Assembly: GCF_000801105.2 (NCBI RefSeq)
Contig: NC_079515.1
Location: 14,880,001-14,944,000, forward strand
Source: Raphanus sativus
Lineage: Eukaryota; Streptophyta; Magnoliopsida; Brassicales; Brassicaceae
Reading direction: 5' to 3'
DNA: 64,000 nt
The position numbers were made by a program, and so were the translations under genes. This document shows, in pieces, positions 54,981 to 64,000 of the stretch (position 1 is the first letter of the stretch; every line of letters begins with the position of its first letter). The notes beneath the pieces are model-generated. The model saw only the letters and a program-made list of their open reading frames with translations, was not told where the DNA came from and did no database searches.

Positions 54981-56395
54981 ATGCTATCTTACGAAGAGAG
55001 AATTGAGTTGTGGAATTTAGAAAACGAGCAATTCGAAGAGTTGGTAATTGAACCCACATTGACTTATTATGATCGATATTTTCATAGAGCACCTGCCCGG
55101 ACAAACGGAGGTAAAGGGTGGAGAAATATGTGGTCTCGACTTCAAGTAGATGATGCTGTTTGTCTACAACTCCTACGAATGTCGCTGCCATGTTTCCGGA
55201 CTTTATGTAACATGCTACAAACGGATTATGGTTTACAACCAACTTCAAATGTAAGCATTGAAGAAAGTGTGGCTATGTTTTTGCGAATATGCGGGCACAA
55301 TGAAGTTCAAAGAGATGTTGGGTTGAGATTTGGACGAAATCAAGAGACTGTGAAAAGAAAATTTAAAGAAGTTCTTAAAGCGACAGAATTACTTGCGTGC
55401 GATTATATCAGAACTCCAACAAGACAAGAACTATACCGAATTCCTGAAAGACTTCAAGTACATCCAAAATATTATCCATATTTTAGTGGATTTGTTGGAG
55501 CTATGGATGGGACTCCACCAGAGTTACAAGGAATGTATTGGAATCGACACGATAATGCATCGTTGAATATCATGGCAATTTGTGATTTCAATATGCTATT
55601 CACATATATATGGAATGAAGCACCGGGATCTTGTCATGATACAGCCGTTCTCACAATGGCACAACAAAGCGATCCTGAATTTTCTTTGCCTCCAATGGAA
55701 AAATATTATGTCGTTGATTCGGGGTATCCAAACATGCAAGGATTTTTGACTCCATATAAGTCAACACGAAACAATGTTGTCAGATATCATATGTCCCAGT
55801 TCAACTATGGTCCTGCTCCACGGAATAAAGAAGAACTGTTTAATCGATATCATGTGTCTCTACGTTCAGTTATAGAAAGAAGTTTTGGAGTTTGGAAGAA
55901 AAAATGGAGAATTCTTTGTGATTTCCCAAGATATAGTATTAACATACAGAAGAGAGTGGTAATCAGGAACGAAGCCAGAAAATTTATTCTATGGGTGCAT
56001 AATTTAATAAGAAATAGCATTAGCGAAAATCGAAATTAAAAACTGTGGGTGCATAATTTGATTTTTACCAATTAAGTTAACAAATTCTATTAGTTTTAAG
56101 CTAAAAACGTAAATTTTATTATTATTGTGGGTGCATGTGCACCCTTTGTTAATAAGGTGGCTTCGCCCCTGGTGGTAATGGCTACAATGTGATTGCATAA
56201 TTTTATCAAGGTTTCAAATTTTTCTGATGCAGATTTTGCTGAAACCATGTCAGAGATAGGAGGATTCAACACACATGGAGAGACTGATTTTCATACCGAT
56301 TTAGATGATGTAGAAACAGTTGAGGGAACAGATGGAGAACATATGTCTCAAATAAGAGATAATATTGCAAATCTTTTGTGGGAAAATCAATAAAT
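54981..56395 (+). pseudogene. PIF/Harbinger transposase (DDE_Tnp_4), interrupted at its C-terminus
   Basis: From the ATG at 54981 (MLSYEERIELWNLENEQFEE) an open frame of 352 codons runs to 56039. It has the HTH-like region (SNVSIEESVAMFLRICGHNEVQRDVGLRFGRN is the span, about residues 85-120) and the nuclease: VGAMDGTPP (first D), APGSCHDTAVL, YYVVDSGYPNMQGFLTPYK (second D) and LRSVIERSFGVWKKKW (E). The expected C-terminus (SNFSDADFAETM..IRDNIANLLWENQ) lies at 56205-56395, after an insertion (55992-56171), with a TGA at about 56189-56191. The first D sits in GAMDGTPP, where many family members have GAIDGTHI. Catalytic residues look intact but the end is broken. Confidence 0.85.
55992..56171 (-). 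mobile_element. MITE-like insertion in the transposase reading frame
   Basis: About 180 bp separate the FIL residues of the transposase from its continuation GTGGTAATGGCTACAATG. On the minus strand the insert begins CAGGGGCGAAGCCACC, a terminus common among plant hAT-like MITEs, and contains GTGGGTGCATAATTT twice (55992 and 56045) plus GTGGGTGCATGTGCACCC. No target duplication was seen. Confidence 0.55.
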
Positions 56396-56702
56396 TATTT
56401 TTATCTTCTGAATGTAATTTATTTGTGCTTTATAAAAAAATGTAAAATATATTTATAATATACAGTAAAATATTATTTTATATTTTCCCGCACTTTTTAA
56501 TTTATAATCACCATTCAAACATTTGTCCCGCACTATCTATTACTTTGGTCACCATTCACCTATTGTTTTGAACCGCTTCTTTTAGATGAACCGCACTTCT
56601 CCCGCAGTATGCGTTTTGCTAAAATAAATCGCAGTTAAAGCGCACCGCACTATCCTAACCGCTTATCCCGCACCGCTCAAACCGCTGTCTCCGTTCGAAG
56701 CC

Positions 56703-57590
56703 TAAAAAATTAAGAAAGGTCCTATGAAAAGAAGAATCATTATTATGGAAACTATGGAACCACGTATGAACCGAGTTAGGTGTATAACTAAAATAAATAA
56801 AAAATCCCTTATATAATAGCCATGTTCGGAATCGCGCTAGGTGTGAGTCGGGCGGTTGGTACGGACCTAGCGAGTTGTAAGAAAATCGGAAATTAATCGG
56901 GAGTTAATCGGGGATTAATTTTGAGTGTTTTTTTCAATTTTTAATAGCTTATGTAATATAAAACATGATTTACCAGGTTTGAAGAGAAAGTTATCGTGGT
57001 GTAGTGGTTTCTATGCATATTCTATGTCAAGAGATCCTCAGTCCGAGTAACCCTTGGTTTGTTTTTTATTTTTATTTTGTTTTTATCTCATTAATGGCAT
57101 AATTGTAAATATCCCTTCATCTTCTTTGTTGTCTCTTCCCTTCCTCTGACCTACTAATTTGCAGCCGTTATCTCATTTCCTCCAACACAAATCAACTTTT
57201 TTTTAACGATTTGCTTTGATCTAACTATGTTTCTTTGTTTCTAGCACTGTATTATGATGGATTTGTGAAGAATTTATCATTTTCAAACATGGAAATGTCA
57301 TAACATGATGTGTGTTTTTTGAAGCCGAGTTTTTGGCCGAACGGAGCCAAATCGCGGCGGAGCTACGACGCCGAACGTTGCACCGGCGAGTAATCGGCCA
57401 CTACGGCCGCGTTTTAGAACCCTGCGCCGCAACTCCGCCGCTCTCTCTCACAGCAACTCAGTCATCATTAGTCGTCACCAAATTCGCGACGGCATCATCT
57501 CTGGCACCGTCGGAACCCCATATTATCTGGAGTTCCATGATCTAGATTCTCCAGAAACTGAAAGTCCTCTTCAGCTCTAGCTTATTGAGA
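56703..57590. other. Promoter region of EMB2421, largely occupied by a MITE-like element
   Basis: From 56824 to 57420 inverted termini GTTCGGAATCGCG and CGCGTTTTAGAAC enclose a segment with AATCGGGAGTTAATCGGGG repeats and a tRNA-like stretch near 56995-57055. The remaining 170 bp (57421-57590) directly precede the ATG. The 77-codon frame at 57312-57545 ends before the ATG, in a segment overlapping the repeat, and is not supported as a gene. Confidence 0.5.
56824..57420. mobile_element. MITE/SINE-like element with pol III-like boxes upstream of EMB2421
   Basis: Inverted ends GTTCGGAATCGCGCTAGG and (right, reversed) GTTCTAAAACGCGGCCG. Near 56997 TCGTGGTGTAGTGGTTTCTA resembles a tRNA A box, and AGATCCTCAGTCCGAGT 30 bp on resembles a decayed B box. 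The combination suggests a tRNA-derived piece trapped in an inverted-repeat element. Confidence 0.4.
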
Positions 57591-60500
57591 ATGGCATTAG
57601 TTGGGGTGATGAAGAGGGCTAGTAGAAACAATTGGAGGGCGAGATATTTGGGAAGCAGGAGGCAGCTTTCAATCACAAATACCTTTCAAGTGGAAGAAGA
57701 TGCTAAGCTTCCTGTTCTGATTGTCGGTGCTGGACCTGTGGGTCTCGTTTTATCCATCCTTCTCACCAAACTAGGTTACTCTTTTACATTGTAAAAACTA
57801 CTTCCTTGATCGAATTGGATTCTCATCTCTTTCTTTCTTTCTTTCTTGTTAGGTGTGAAATGTGCTCTTGTTGACAAAGCCACTCGCTTTTCTAAACATC
57901 CACAAGCTCATTTTATCAACAACCGCTCTATGGAGGTTGCCTTTTCTTTTCTTTTCTTTTTTTTTTTGGTTTCTGGTGGTTATCATCCTTTACTTTTCTT
58001 CATATGCTTTTAGATCTTTCGTAAACTTGATGGATTAGCTGGGGAGATTGAACGATCACAGCCTCCTGTAGATTTGTGGAGAAAATTTATATACTGTACG
58101 TCTCTCTCCGGTTCAACTCTAGGCACTGTGGACCACATGCAGCCTCAAGGTCTCTTCTTCTGTACATATTTTGTTTTTTGTTTTCTCTATCCAGGCCTTG
58201 ATTGTGTGTGTGTGTTGTTTTTAAAAAACAGATTTTGACAAGCTTCTCAGCCCCGCTTCCGTTGCTCACTTCTCCCAGTACAAATTGACAAGTTTAATGC
58301 TTAAGCGGTTAGAAAACCTCGGCTTTAATGTTCAAAAAGACTCGGATGGTCTTGACCTTACTACGGGGAAAATCCTCATGGGTCATGAGTGTGTGGCGAT
58401 TGATGCTAACAATAAGGAAAGTGTTACTGCAACTCTTTCTTTTCTCAAAGAAGGCAAGCATATGAAGAGGAACATCCAATGTAGTCTACTGGTTGGTGCT
58501 GATGGTGCTGGGAGTGCTGTGAGAAGGCTCGCAAAAGTAGAAATGGGTGGGGAGAGAGATCTACAGAAGCTTATTAGTGTCCATTTCATCAGCAAGGAGC
58601 TCGGTGAGTACTTGATCAATAACAGACCTGGCATGTTGTTTTTCATTTTCAACACCGGTTGTATAGGAGTTCTCGTTGCCCACGATCTTCTACAAGGAGA
58701 ATTTGTTTTGCAGGTTTTATCTCAATTACTCTCTATATTTCATATACAACAGTAGCTTAGCGTGTAACCATTTTATTTTTCACTGCAGATTCCATTCTAT
58801 CCTCCTCAGCAGAGTCTATCTGATTTCAGTCCCGAGGTATTTACTTATAGTTCTCACTTGGTGAGACTAGCTTTGATACACCCCTCTACAAAGTTCAAAT
58901 GTGATTTTGCTTGTAGATGTGCAAGATGCTGATATTTAATTTGGTGGGACATGAGCTCACAGACTTGAATGTAGCTGATATTAAGCCATGGGTTATGCAT
59001 GCTGAAGTCGCCGAGAAATTCATGTGCTGTGAGAACAGGGTTATACTTGCTGGTGATGCTGCTCACCGCTTCCCACCTGCTGGAGGTTTTGGTATGTCAA
59101 ATCATCTCCATTCTTGTACTTTTTATGATTGAAAATATGGTCAGATGAGATACTGTGATACAAACGAATGAATGCCGCAAACTCAGAAAGTTGATTTAAA
59201 ATGGTCCTTGTTGTCAGTTTCTTTTTCTAAGTTATATAAGTTGAGCCGCTCAGGAACTATCCTGATAGCAAATTACATATGACTTTTGAAGGAATGAACA
59301 CTGGAATTCAAGATGCTCATAATCTTGCATGGAAAATAGCAGCTCTAGTTCAGGGTTCTGCAAAATCTTCAATTCTTAATACTTATGAAACAGAGCGTAG
59401 ACCGGTATTGTGTTTTTAACTTTTCTAATTTTTTCTTGCCATCCTCTTTTCTTAAATTGATTCATTTATAAGCATCTTATTGTTTACTGCTAGATTGCCC
59501 TTTTCAATACTTCACTCAGCATTCAGAACTTCAGAGCAGCTATGTCGGTTCCTTCAGCGCTAGGTCTTGACCCAACAGTTGCAAACTCAGGTAAACTAGA
59601 AGTAGCTTTTCTTCTTGCTCAGTTCATCGTTCCATGATCAGCTTTACAATAATACTTATTATTATATCTCTATGGTGTTGTAGTTCATAGGTTTATAAAC
59701 AAAACAATCGGTTCCATCCTTCCAACTGGGATGCAAAAGGCGATCTTGGATAATGTCTTTGCACTAGGTCGTGCACAGCTTTCGGAATCCCTGTTGAATG
59801 AGAGCAATCCCCTGGGACATCAGAGACTTAGCAGACTAAAAAGTATATTCGAAGGAGGAAAAAGCCTGCAGCTACAGTTTCCTGCAGAAGATCTTGGTTT
59901 CAGGTATCAACATCATCATCACCTTTTGAACTGTAGAATGTTCACTCAAGTACAAAGAGTAGAAACTAGGCCACCTGGCCAATCTGCTTTTGTAAACTGT
60001 ATTAGCGGTTTCATGAAACGGAGATTTTGGTTTTTAATGTTCCATTGTGTTTCTTACATTACATTTCAACAAAAGATATTTAAACTGAGAGTAATTAAAA
60101 ACAGTAACCAGAGCTGGTGTGTTTACTCTTTAGGTATCTAGAGGGAGCCATTGTTCCTGATAAAGAGTCTGAAGCTGGTGATCCTGAAGCACCGAGTGGT
60201 CGTAGAAGAGACTATGTTCCTTGTGCTGAACCAGGTTCAAGACTGCCTCATATGTATGTGAAAGTCCTGTCAGATTCCACAAGAGAAGTTATTGTTTCTA
60301 CACTGGATCTTGTTTCGATCGACAGGGTGGAGTTTCTACTTATAATATCGCCCTTACAAGAGTCCTATGAGCTAGCTCGCGCTACAATCGAAGTCGCAAA
60401 AGAGTTCAAGGCTGATGTAAAGGTATGTGTGGTCTGGCCTAGTAGTAGTAGCAATGATGGTGTTGTAAGGGATAGCAAATCAGCGCTAGTTCCATGTGAA

Positions 60501-60686
60501 AATGTTGTTGACGTTATGGAAGTTGGTGAAGAAGCTTCTTGGTGGAGTATTTGTAAGATGTCAGAGAGAGGTTCTATTTTAGTTCGTCCGGATGAACACA
60601 TTGCTTGGCGTATGAAGTCTAGTGTTCCTTTGGAACCTACTCTGCACATGAGAGATGTCTTCACCATCATACTTGGTAAACAATGA
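57591..60686 (+). CDS. EMB2421: FAD-dependent monooxygenase EMB2421
   Basis: Ten exons join in frame: 57591-57774, 57853-57935, 58014-58149, 58232-58713, 58789-58836, 58917-59091, 59292-59404, 59494-59590, 59684-59903, 60134-60686, giving 696 residues from MALVGVMKRAS. Residues 1-40 are Arg/Ser-rich and lack acidic residues, which suggests an organelle-targeting peptide. Then come the three flavin motifs of p-hydroxybenzoate-hydroxylase-type enzymes: VLIVGAGPVGL (dinucleotide fold), LVGADGAGSAVRR (DG motif) and RVILAGDAAHRFPPAGGFGMN (GD motif, spanning the exon 6/7 junction). A C-terminal domain of about 180 residues ends TIILGKQ. No stop or frameshift. Substrate unknown; mutation of the Arabidopsis counterpart (At1g24340) is recorded as embryo-defective. 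The 3-prime end faces the haloperoxidase-related remnant. Confidence 0.9.
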
Positions 60687-60930
60687 ACAATGATGCCAAA
60701 TTACTCCACAAATTCTTCTTTGTATTCTATTTATTTCCAAATAAAACCACGTCTGTTTTTTTTTTTTCGGTAATGGTGTTTTAAGTTCTCTTTACATAGA
60801 GTGTAGAATGGTAAGGAGAACATTCATAAATAAGAATATTTAAGTTTCGGTTCTGTTCAGCGGTTTCACTAGGTAGAGGAGTTGTGTCTATGATTGTAAA
60901 AAAGATAAGCAAAATAATGCGCCTATGAAT
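60687..60930. other. 3-prime flank of EMB2421
   Basis: Probable 3-prime UTR with AATAAA-like sequence (CCAAATAAAACC, near 60738). In the syntenic arrangement this is where the later exons of the haloperoxidase-related gene should lie on the minus strand; none are visible. Confidence 0.6.
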
Positions 60931-60975
60931 AGAGACACAAGGTACCTTTTTTTTTTTTAACAGACATAAGGTACC
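60931..60975. repeat. Direct repeats around a 12-base poly-A/T tract at the gene break point
   Basis: AGACACAAGGTACC (60933-60946) and AGACATAAGGTACC (60962-60975) differ at one of 14 positions and enclose T12-AAC. On the minus strand this reads repeat, GTT, A12, repeat: the scar expected of a retroposition event with an almost zero-length insert. Confidence 0.55.
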
Positions 60976-61099
60976 AAGAGGTGAAGAGTTTGATGAACTG
61001 AGCGATGGTGAAAGCCGTGAGGGCGGAGATGAGAGGGTAGTTTGTGAAAATGGAGAAATAATGAGTCGAGGACGTAGACGTAGCAGTAGAATCCTCCAT
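60971..61099 (-). pseudogene. Acid phosphatase/vanadium-dependent haloperoxidase-related protein, 5-prime fragment only
   Basis: From the ATG at 61099 the minus strand encodes 43 residues, MEDSTATS..HYFSIFTNYPLISALTAFTIAQF and IKLFTSWY, matching the N-terminus of the plant DUF212/VHP-related family (Arabidopsis At1g24350 by position). The family's full length is about 160-170 residues with several membrane helices, and continues after WY with a conserved RERRWD-type segment that is missing here. The frame instead runs into a poly-A tract and stops after 10-odd unrelated codons. Only about 280 bp remain before the EMB2421 stop, so the rest has been deleted. Confidence 0.8.
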
Positions 61100-61445
61100 G
61101 GCGCTGATGATTGATGTTCGAGAGAGAAGAAGAAGAAGATGATATATGATCCTTTTACGAATTTTCGTCTTCCAATAGCGTCTCCCTGACGGATTAATCT
61201 TCTCTTTGACCAACTCTGTTTTCGCTAAATCAAAGACTGGTTTGATTTGGTGTACAACCGGGTCGGTATACTACAAATCAAATTTGAAAGCGGTTCGGTT
61301 CGTTTATACCATCTTCTATGTAAACTAATGCGTCTAGCTGTTTGATCAAAAAAAAGTCTAGCTGTTTCGAGTCCCACCAGTTTTCCAACTATAAAAACAA
61401 TCTCGTTCGTATTATTGTAAATGATGATTCATCCGATGGAGACAG
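61100..61445. other. Upstream flank of the haloperoxidase-related fragment
   Basis: Contains the former 5-prime leader and promoter on the minus strand. Nothing else recognised. Confidence 0.5.
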
Positions 61446-61671
61446 ATGTCCACAAATCATCTATCACCGTTATTAATATGTGTCCTCATCTCCTTTTAAG
61501 TCATCTTTCACCTTTAGACACTTGTCCTCTTCTCTTCTCATATGAGATGACTATGATACTTTTTCTTGTACTATATAAATAGTACATACGTGAGATCAAT
61601 GAGATATAACTTCACTCTTTTATTTTCTTGCACACACATGTCCAAAATGTCCACAAATCATCTATCACCGT
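61446..61671 (+). repeat. LTR-like segment bounded by a 25-bp direct repeat
   Basis: ATGTCCACAAATCATCTATC begins both at 61446 and at 61647 and extends to ACCG in each. Between them lie TACTATATAAATAGTAC (TATA box) and an AT-rich end TTTTATTTTCTTGCACACACA, the layout of a short LTR or TRIM. The second copy is cut off by the SINE tail. Confidence 0.45.
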
Positions 61672-61940
61672 TTTTTTTTTTTTTTGATTTTTTTGATTTT
61701 TTTTTTTGATTAACCTGGGGGTATCCCGGGCCTATGGAAGGGCCCAGACTAATCCCCAAGGGGAGGTGCAGTCCACGGATAGACCCTCTCTCCGGATATG
61801 CAAATGGGCCCTAAAGCATAGGCCCATATCCGTGTTGGTGTCCAGAAATCATGACTTAGTTCCCTCCAGCAGGGTTCGAACTCACAACCTGGGTGCAGGA
61901 AGGAGCCCGTCCTTACCATTGGGCCATGATGTTCTGGACA
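61672..61940 (-). mobile_element. tRNA-derived SINE
   Basis: On the minus strand the element begins near ATCATGGCCCAATGGTAAGG (A box) and has a B box GAGTTCGAACCCTGC about 45 bp on, followed by a tRNA-unrelated body of about 170 bp and an A-rich tail of CAAAAAAA/TCAAAAAA units (plus-strand T runs 61671-61711). Box spacing and tail are those of plant SINEs. It sits directly in the LTR-like repeat. No clean target duplication was identified. Confidence 0.75.
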
Positions 61941-62048
61941 ACCGAAGAGTTATTCACTCCAAATCGTCCAACTTTGGTCAAGTCATCATTTCTTGGTCAA
62001 TTTAAAGTCTTTGGTCAAGTCTTCATTATTTTTATAAATTGCTAAATT

Positions 62049-62508
62049 ATATGTTTGACTAGTATTTTGTATTTCAACCTTTTGTATTCTTTGCCTATTA
62101 TATAAAGACTATTTGATCAATGAAATAAAATAAGTTTTAATTGTTTATTTTTGGAAACTTGAGAGGGTATCTCACTTTTCTTGTTCTTGGTGTGGTTAGC
62201 TCCAAGTAACTTTCTGTTTCTCGTTGGACCGGTGCGTCACATCCGGCAACAGATCGAGTTTGCTTCCTTGTCGGACCTGTGAGTCATATCAGGCGACAAT
62301 CAAGCACCTCTGGTAGTATCATTGGGTCATTCCGCAACCCTTTGTGTCACCGTTCAATCCATCAGTTCTCTTCGGAGTTCACCTCTGGTAGTATCATTGG
62401 GCCTTCCGCAACCCTTTGTGTCACCGTTCATCCCATCAGTTCTCCCTTTTGGCGAGTTCATATCCCTAAGTCCGTTTGAGTGATCCTGCCCCGACCCAGG
62501 ACGTATCA
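62049..62508 (+). repeat. LTR, copy A1
   Basis: Begins near ATATGTTTGACTAGTATTTT, has TATTATATAAAGACTATTTG (TATA box) followed by AATGAAATAAAATAAG, an internal 75-bp tandem duplication (62310-62460, CACCTCTGGTAGTATCATTG) and ends GGACGTATCA at 62508. It recurs from 63555 to the window edge with an offset of about 1505 bp and very few differences. Confidence 0.8.
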
Positions 62509-62512
62509 AGAA

Positions 62513-63552
62513 TGATACACCCTAAATCGGGAAGGATCACTTTAGCTGGGTGTTGGATATGAATCGAGAAGTCGAGGCACTTCCGGAACTGGGATGGAAT
62601 GAATGGATCGTCAAGAGGTGCGGAATGGTTCTTGATATACCCTCGATCTACGGCTAACCACCAAAGAAAAGATTAGTGTGTTGGCTAACCACCAATTAAC
62701 ACACAAAGATGATTGGCTGACCACCAAATCAACAAGCCGGTTCAAACCAATGAACTAGCTAAAGAACTCTCTCTCACTCAGAGAAAAGAAACACAAATAA
62801 ACTCCAAAATGATCTGATTTTATTCATAGATGAGACTACATATTTATACTACTTGTAGTCAAAGAGAAACATAAAGAAATTGTGGAAAACAATGCATAGA
62901 AAAAGACAACATTGACTAGAAAATTATTAATGAGTCAAATTTGTGGAATTTGATGAAGACTGGTCAAGGTTGGTGAAATTGAGGCAGATTGGTCAAAGTG
63001 AATCTCTGTCCAGGTTCATTCTGGTCGTGCTGGTCCACGGTGGGAATGATCGGGATGCACGCCGGACGATCCACACAGCCCGAATTCGTGAAAATTGAAG
63101 ATCACCTTATTTGTAAATTGCATAACTTCCACATCTGAATTCCGTTTGATCTGATTCTTCTTCGGGGAGTTCTGTAATTGAGTTGAGCACATTCTCCAAG
63201 TGATTTCATGCGTAGAATCCTCGTGGTTTGGAAGATATGAGTCAAACAATGAACATATATCATTACTGCTTCCCATGACCAAACCATGCATGTCTGTTTT
63301 GCCCAGTGTGCTATCCAAGGGTGCATCAAAACCAGCTCCTTCTTCAGTGTCACTTACCTCATCCAGCTCCACAGTAGTGTCACTTATCTCACTCAGCTCA
63401 TTCAGCTCCAAAGTAGTGTCACGTTCTGATGGAAAAATCTTGGTTGGATCAAGCTGGTAGACATGATCCCCATGTTGGGCCGTGTCCATGAACCAAAAAG
63501 GACGGTGCTTGATTTTGGTTCTATCATACTCTCCCAAGGTTTCTCCACCAAT
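62513..63552 (-). mobile_element. Second retroelement piece in inverted orientation between the LTR copies
   Basis: Starts at TGATACACCCTAAATCGGG, the reverse complement of an LTR end of the same style as copy A1, and on the minus strand has a TATA-like GTAGTATAAATATGTAG (near 62850) followed by AATAAAATCAG. Minus-strand ORF 63016-63585 (189 codons) is acidic, contains DTTLELNELSEISDTT and SPKKNQIKRNSD, and matches nothing I recognise. Likely the LTR and internal start of a nested element. Confidence 0.55.
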
Positions 63553-63554
63553 TA

Positions 63555-64000
63555 TATGTTTGACTAGTATTTTGTATTTCAACATTTTGTATTCTTTGCC
63601 TATTATATAAAGGCTATTTGATCAATGAAATAAAATAAGTTTTGAGTGTTTATTTTTGGAACCTTGAGAGGGTATCTCACTTTTCTTATTCTTGGTGTGG
63701 TTAGCTCCAAGTAACTTTCTCTTTCTCGTTGGACCGGTGCGTCACATCCGGCAACAGATCGAGTTTGCTTCCTTGTCGGACCTGTGAATCATATCAGGCG
63801 ACAATCAAGCACCTCTGGTAGTATCATTGGGTCATTCCGCAACCCTTTGTGTCACCGTTCAATCCATCAGTTCTCTTCGGAGTTCACCTCTGGTAATATC
63901 ATTGGGCCTTCCGCAACCCTTTGTGTCACCGTTCATCCCATCAGTTCTCCCTTTTGGCGAGTTCATATCCCTAAGTCCATTTGAGTGATCCTGCCCCGAC
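63555..64000 (+). repeat. LTR, copy A2, cut by the window edge
   Basis: Repeats 62049-62495 with only scattered substitutions (for example GGTAATATC for GGTAGTATC) and one 1-bp indel. Near identity indicates a recent event compared with the copia element at 32541-38128. The end of the LTR lies outside the window. Confidence 0.8.

Larger units (their letters stand above)
47495..56702. mobile_element. PIF/Harbinger DNA transposon with nested insertions
   Basis: Ends GGGTCTAAGTGTTTACTGCGG (47495) and, inverted, GGCTTCGAACGGAGACAGCGG (56702) are imperfect terminal repeats, flanked by TAA on both sides (47492-47494, 56703-56705), the PIF/Harbinger target duplication. Subterminal inverted motifs built on ACCGC/GCGGT occur at both ends. 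It carries the two genes of the superfamily, a Myb/SANT-like ORF1 and a DDE transposase. Subtracting the nested CACTA element leaves about 4.9 kb, a normal length for an autonomous Harbinger. Confidence 0.8.

Noticed and set aside
56990..57060. A functional tRNA gene
   Set aside because: The B box is decayed, no cloverleaf can be drawn by eye, and the segment lies within an inverted-end repeat.
57312..57545. Small protein gene upstream of EMB2421
   Set aside because: The frame overlaps the end of the MITE-like element, stops before the EMB2421 ATG and has no recognisable domain.

Overview
The window is nuclear DNA of a flowering plant, almost certainly a member of the Brassicaceae and probably Brassica or a close relative. 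It is AT-rich, has GT-AG introns, and is crowded with nested transposable elements. Four genes stand in the order and orientation that I recall for Arabidopsis thaliana At1g24320-At1g24330-At1g24340-At1g24350: an alpha-glucosidase I (GH63), a U-box/ARM E3 ligase of the PUB6 type, the flavin monooxygenase EMB2421, and a vanadium-haloperoxidase-related protein. The synteny comes from protein resemblance and memory, not from a search.

Layout. Positions 1-1802 are AT-rich, with a 154-bp tandem duplication and a Helitron remnant. A three-exon gene on the minus strand (1803-4186) encodes a secreted malectin-like protein with a Gly/Ser tail in place of LRRs and kinase. A MITE-like element lies in its second intron, and a 700-bp fold-back element made of telomere-like repeats abuts its TATA box. 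Positions 5763-14982 are a decayed Mutator-like element of the Kaonashi (KI-MULE) type: a DUF1985/Ulp1-protease gene faces a MuDR-type transposase, and palindromic AAGTCGTC repeats lie between and around them. Positions 15.9-17.6 kb hold two tandem-repeat fields, the second with about nine units of 105 bp. Then come a Helitron with a Stowaway MITE inside it, two Helitron 3-prime ends, and a hAT-type element with a perfect 8-bp target duplication.

Positions 24292-29181 (minus) are the GH63 gene. All 22 exons join in frame, but the best start codon is out of frame by 2 bp with a membrane-anchor-like leader. Positions 30824-40737 (plus) are the PUB gene, clearly a pseudogene with at least four stops and several frameshifts. 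Its first intron is swollen to 7.3 kb by gypsy-like debris and a Ty1-copia element that still has both LTRs and a 5-bp target duplication. Positions 41.5-46.5 kb are a telomere-like element split by a 5-prime-truncated LINE. Positions 47495-56702 are a PIF/Harbinger element (Myb-like ORF1 plus DDE transposase) with a gene-capturing CACTA element inside it (48190-52515, carrying FEN1 exon fragments). Positions 57591-60686 are an intact ten-exon EMB2421. The convergent haloperoxidase-related gene survives only as 43 codons (60971-61099). The right edge holds a tRNA-derived SINE and a nest of LTRs, two of which meet tail to tail.

The live gene content is therefore small: the malectin-like gene, the GH63 glucosidase (N-glycan trimming in the ER) and EMB2421. 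The rest is transposons, their debris and two dead genes, as expected of a fractionated segment of a paleopolyploid genome. No rRNA gene, bona fide tRNA gene, CRISPR array or organellar sequence was seen.
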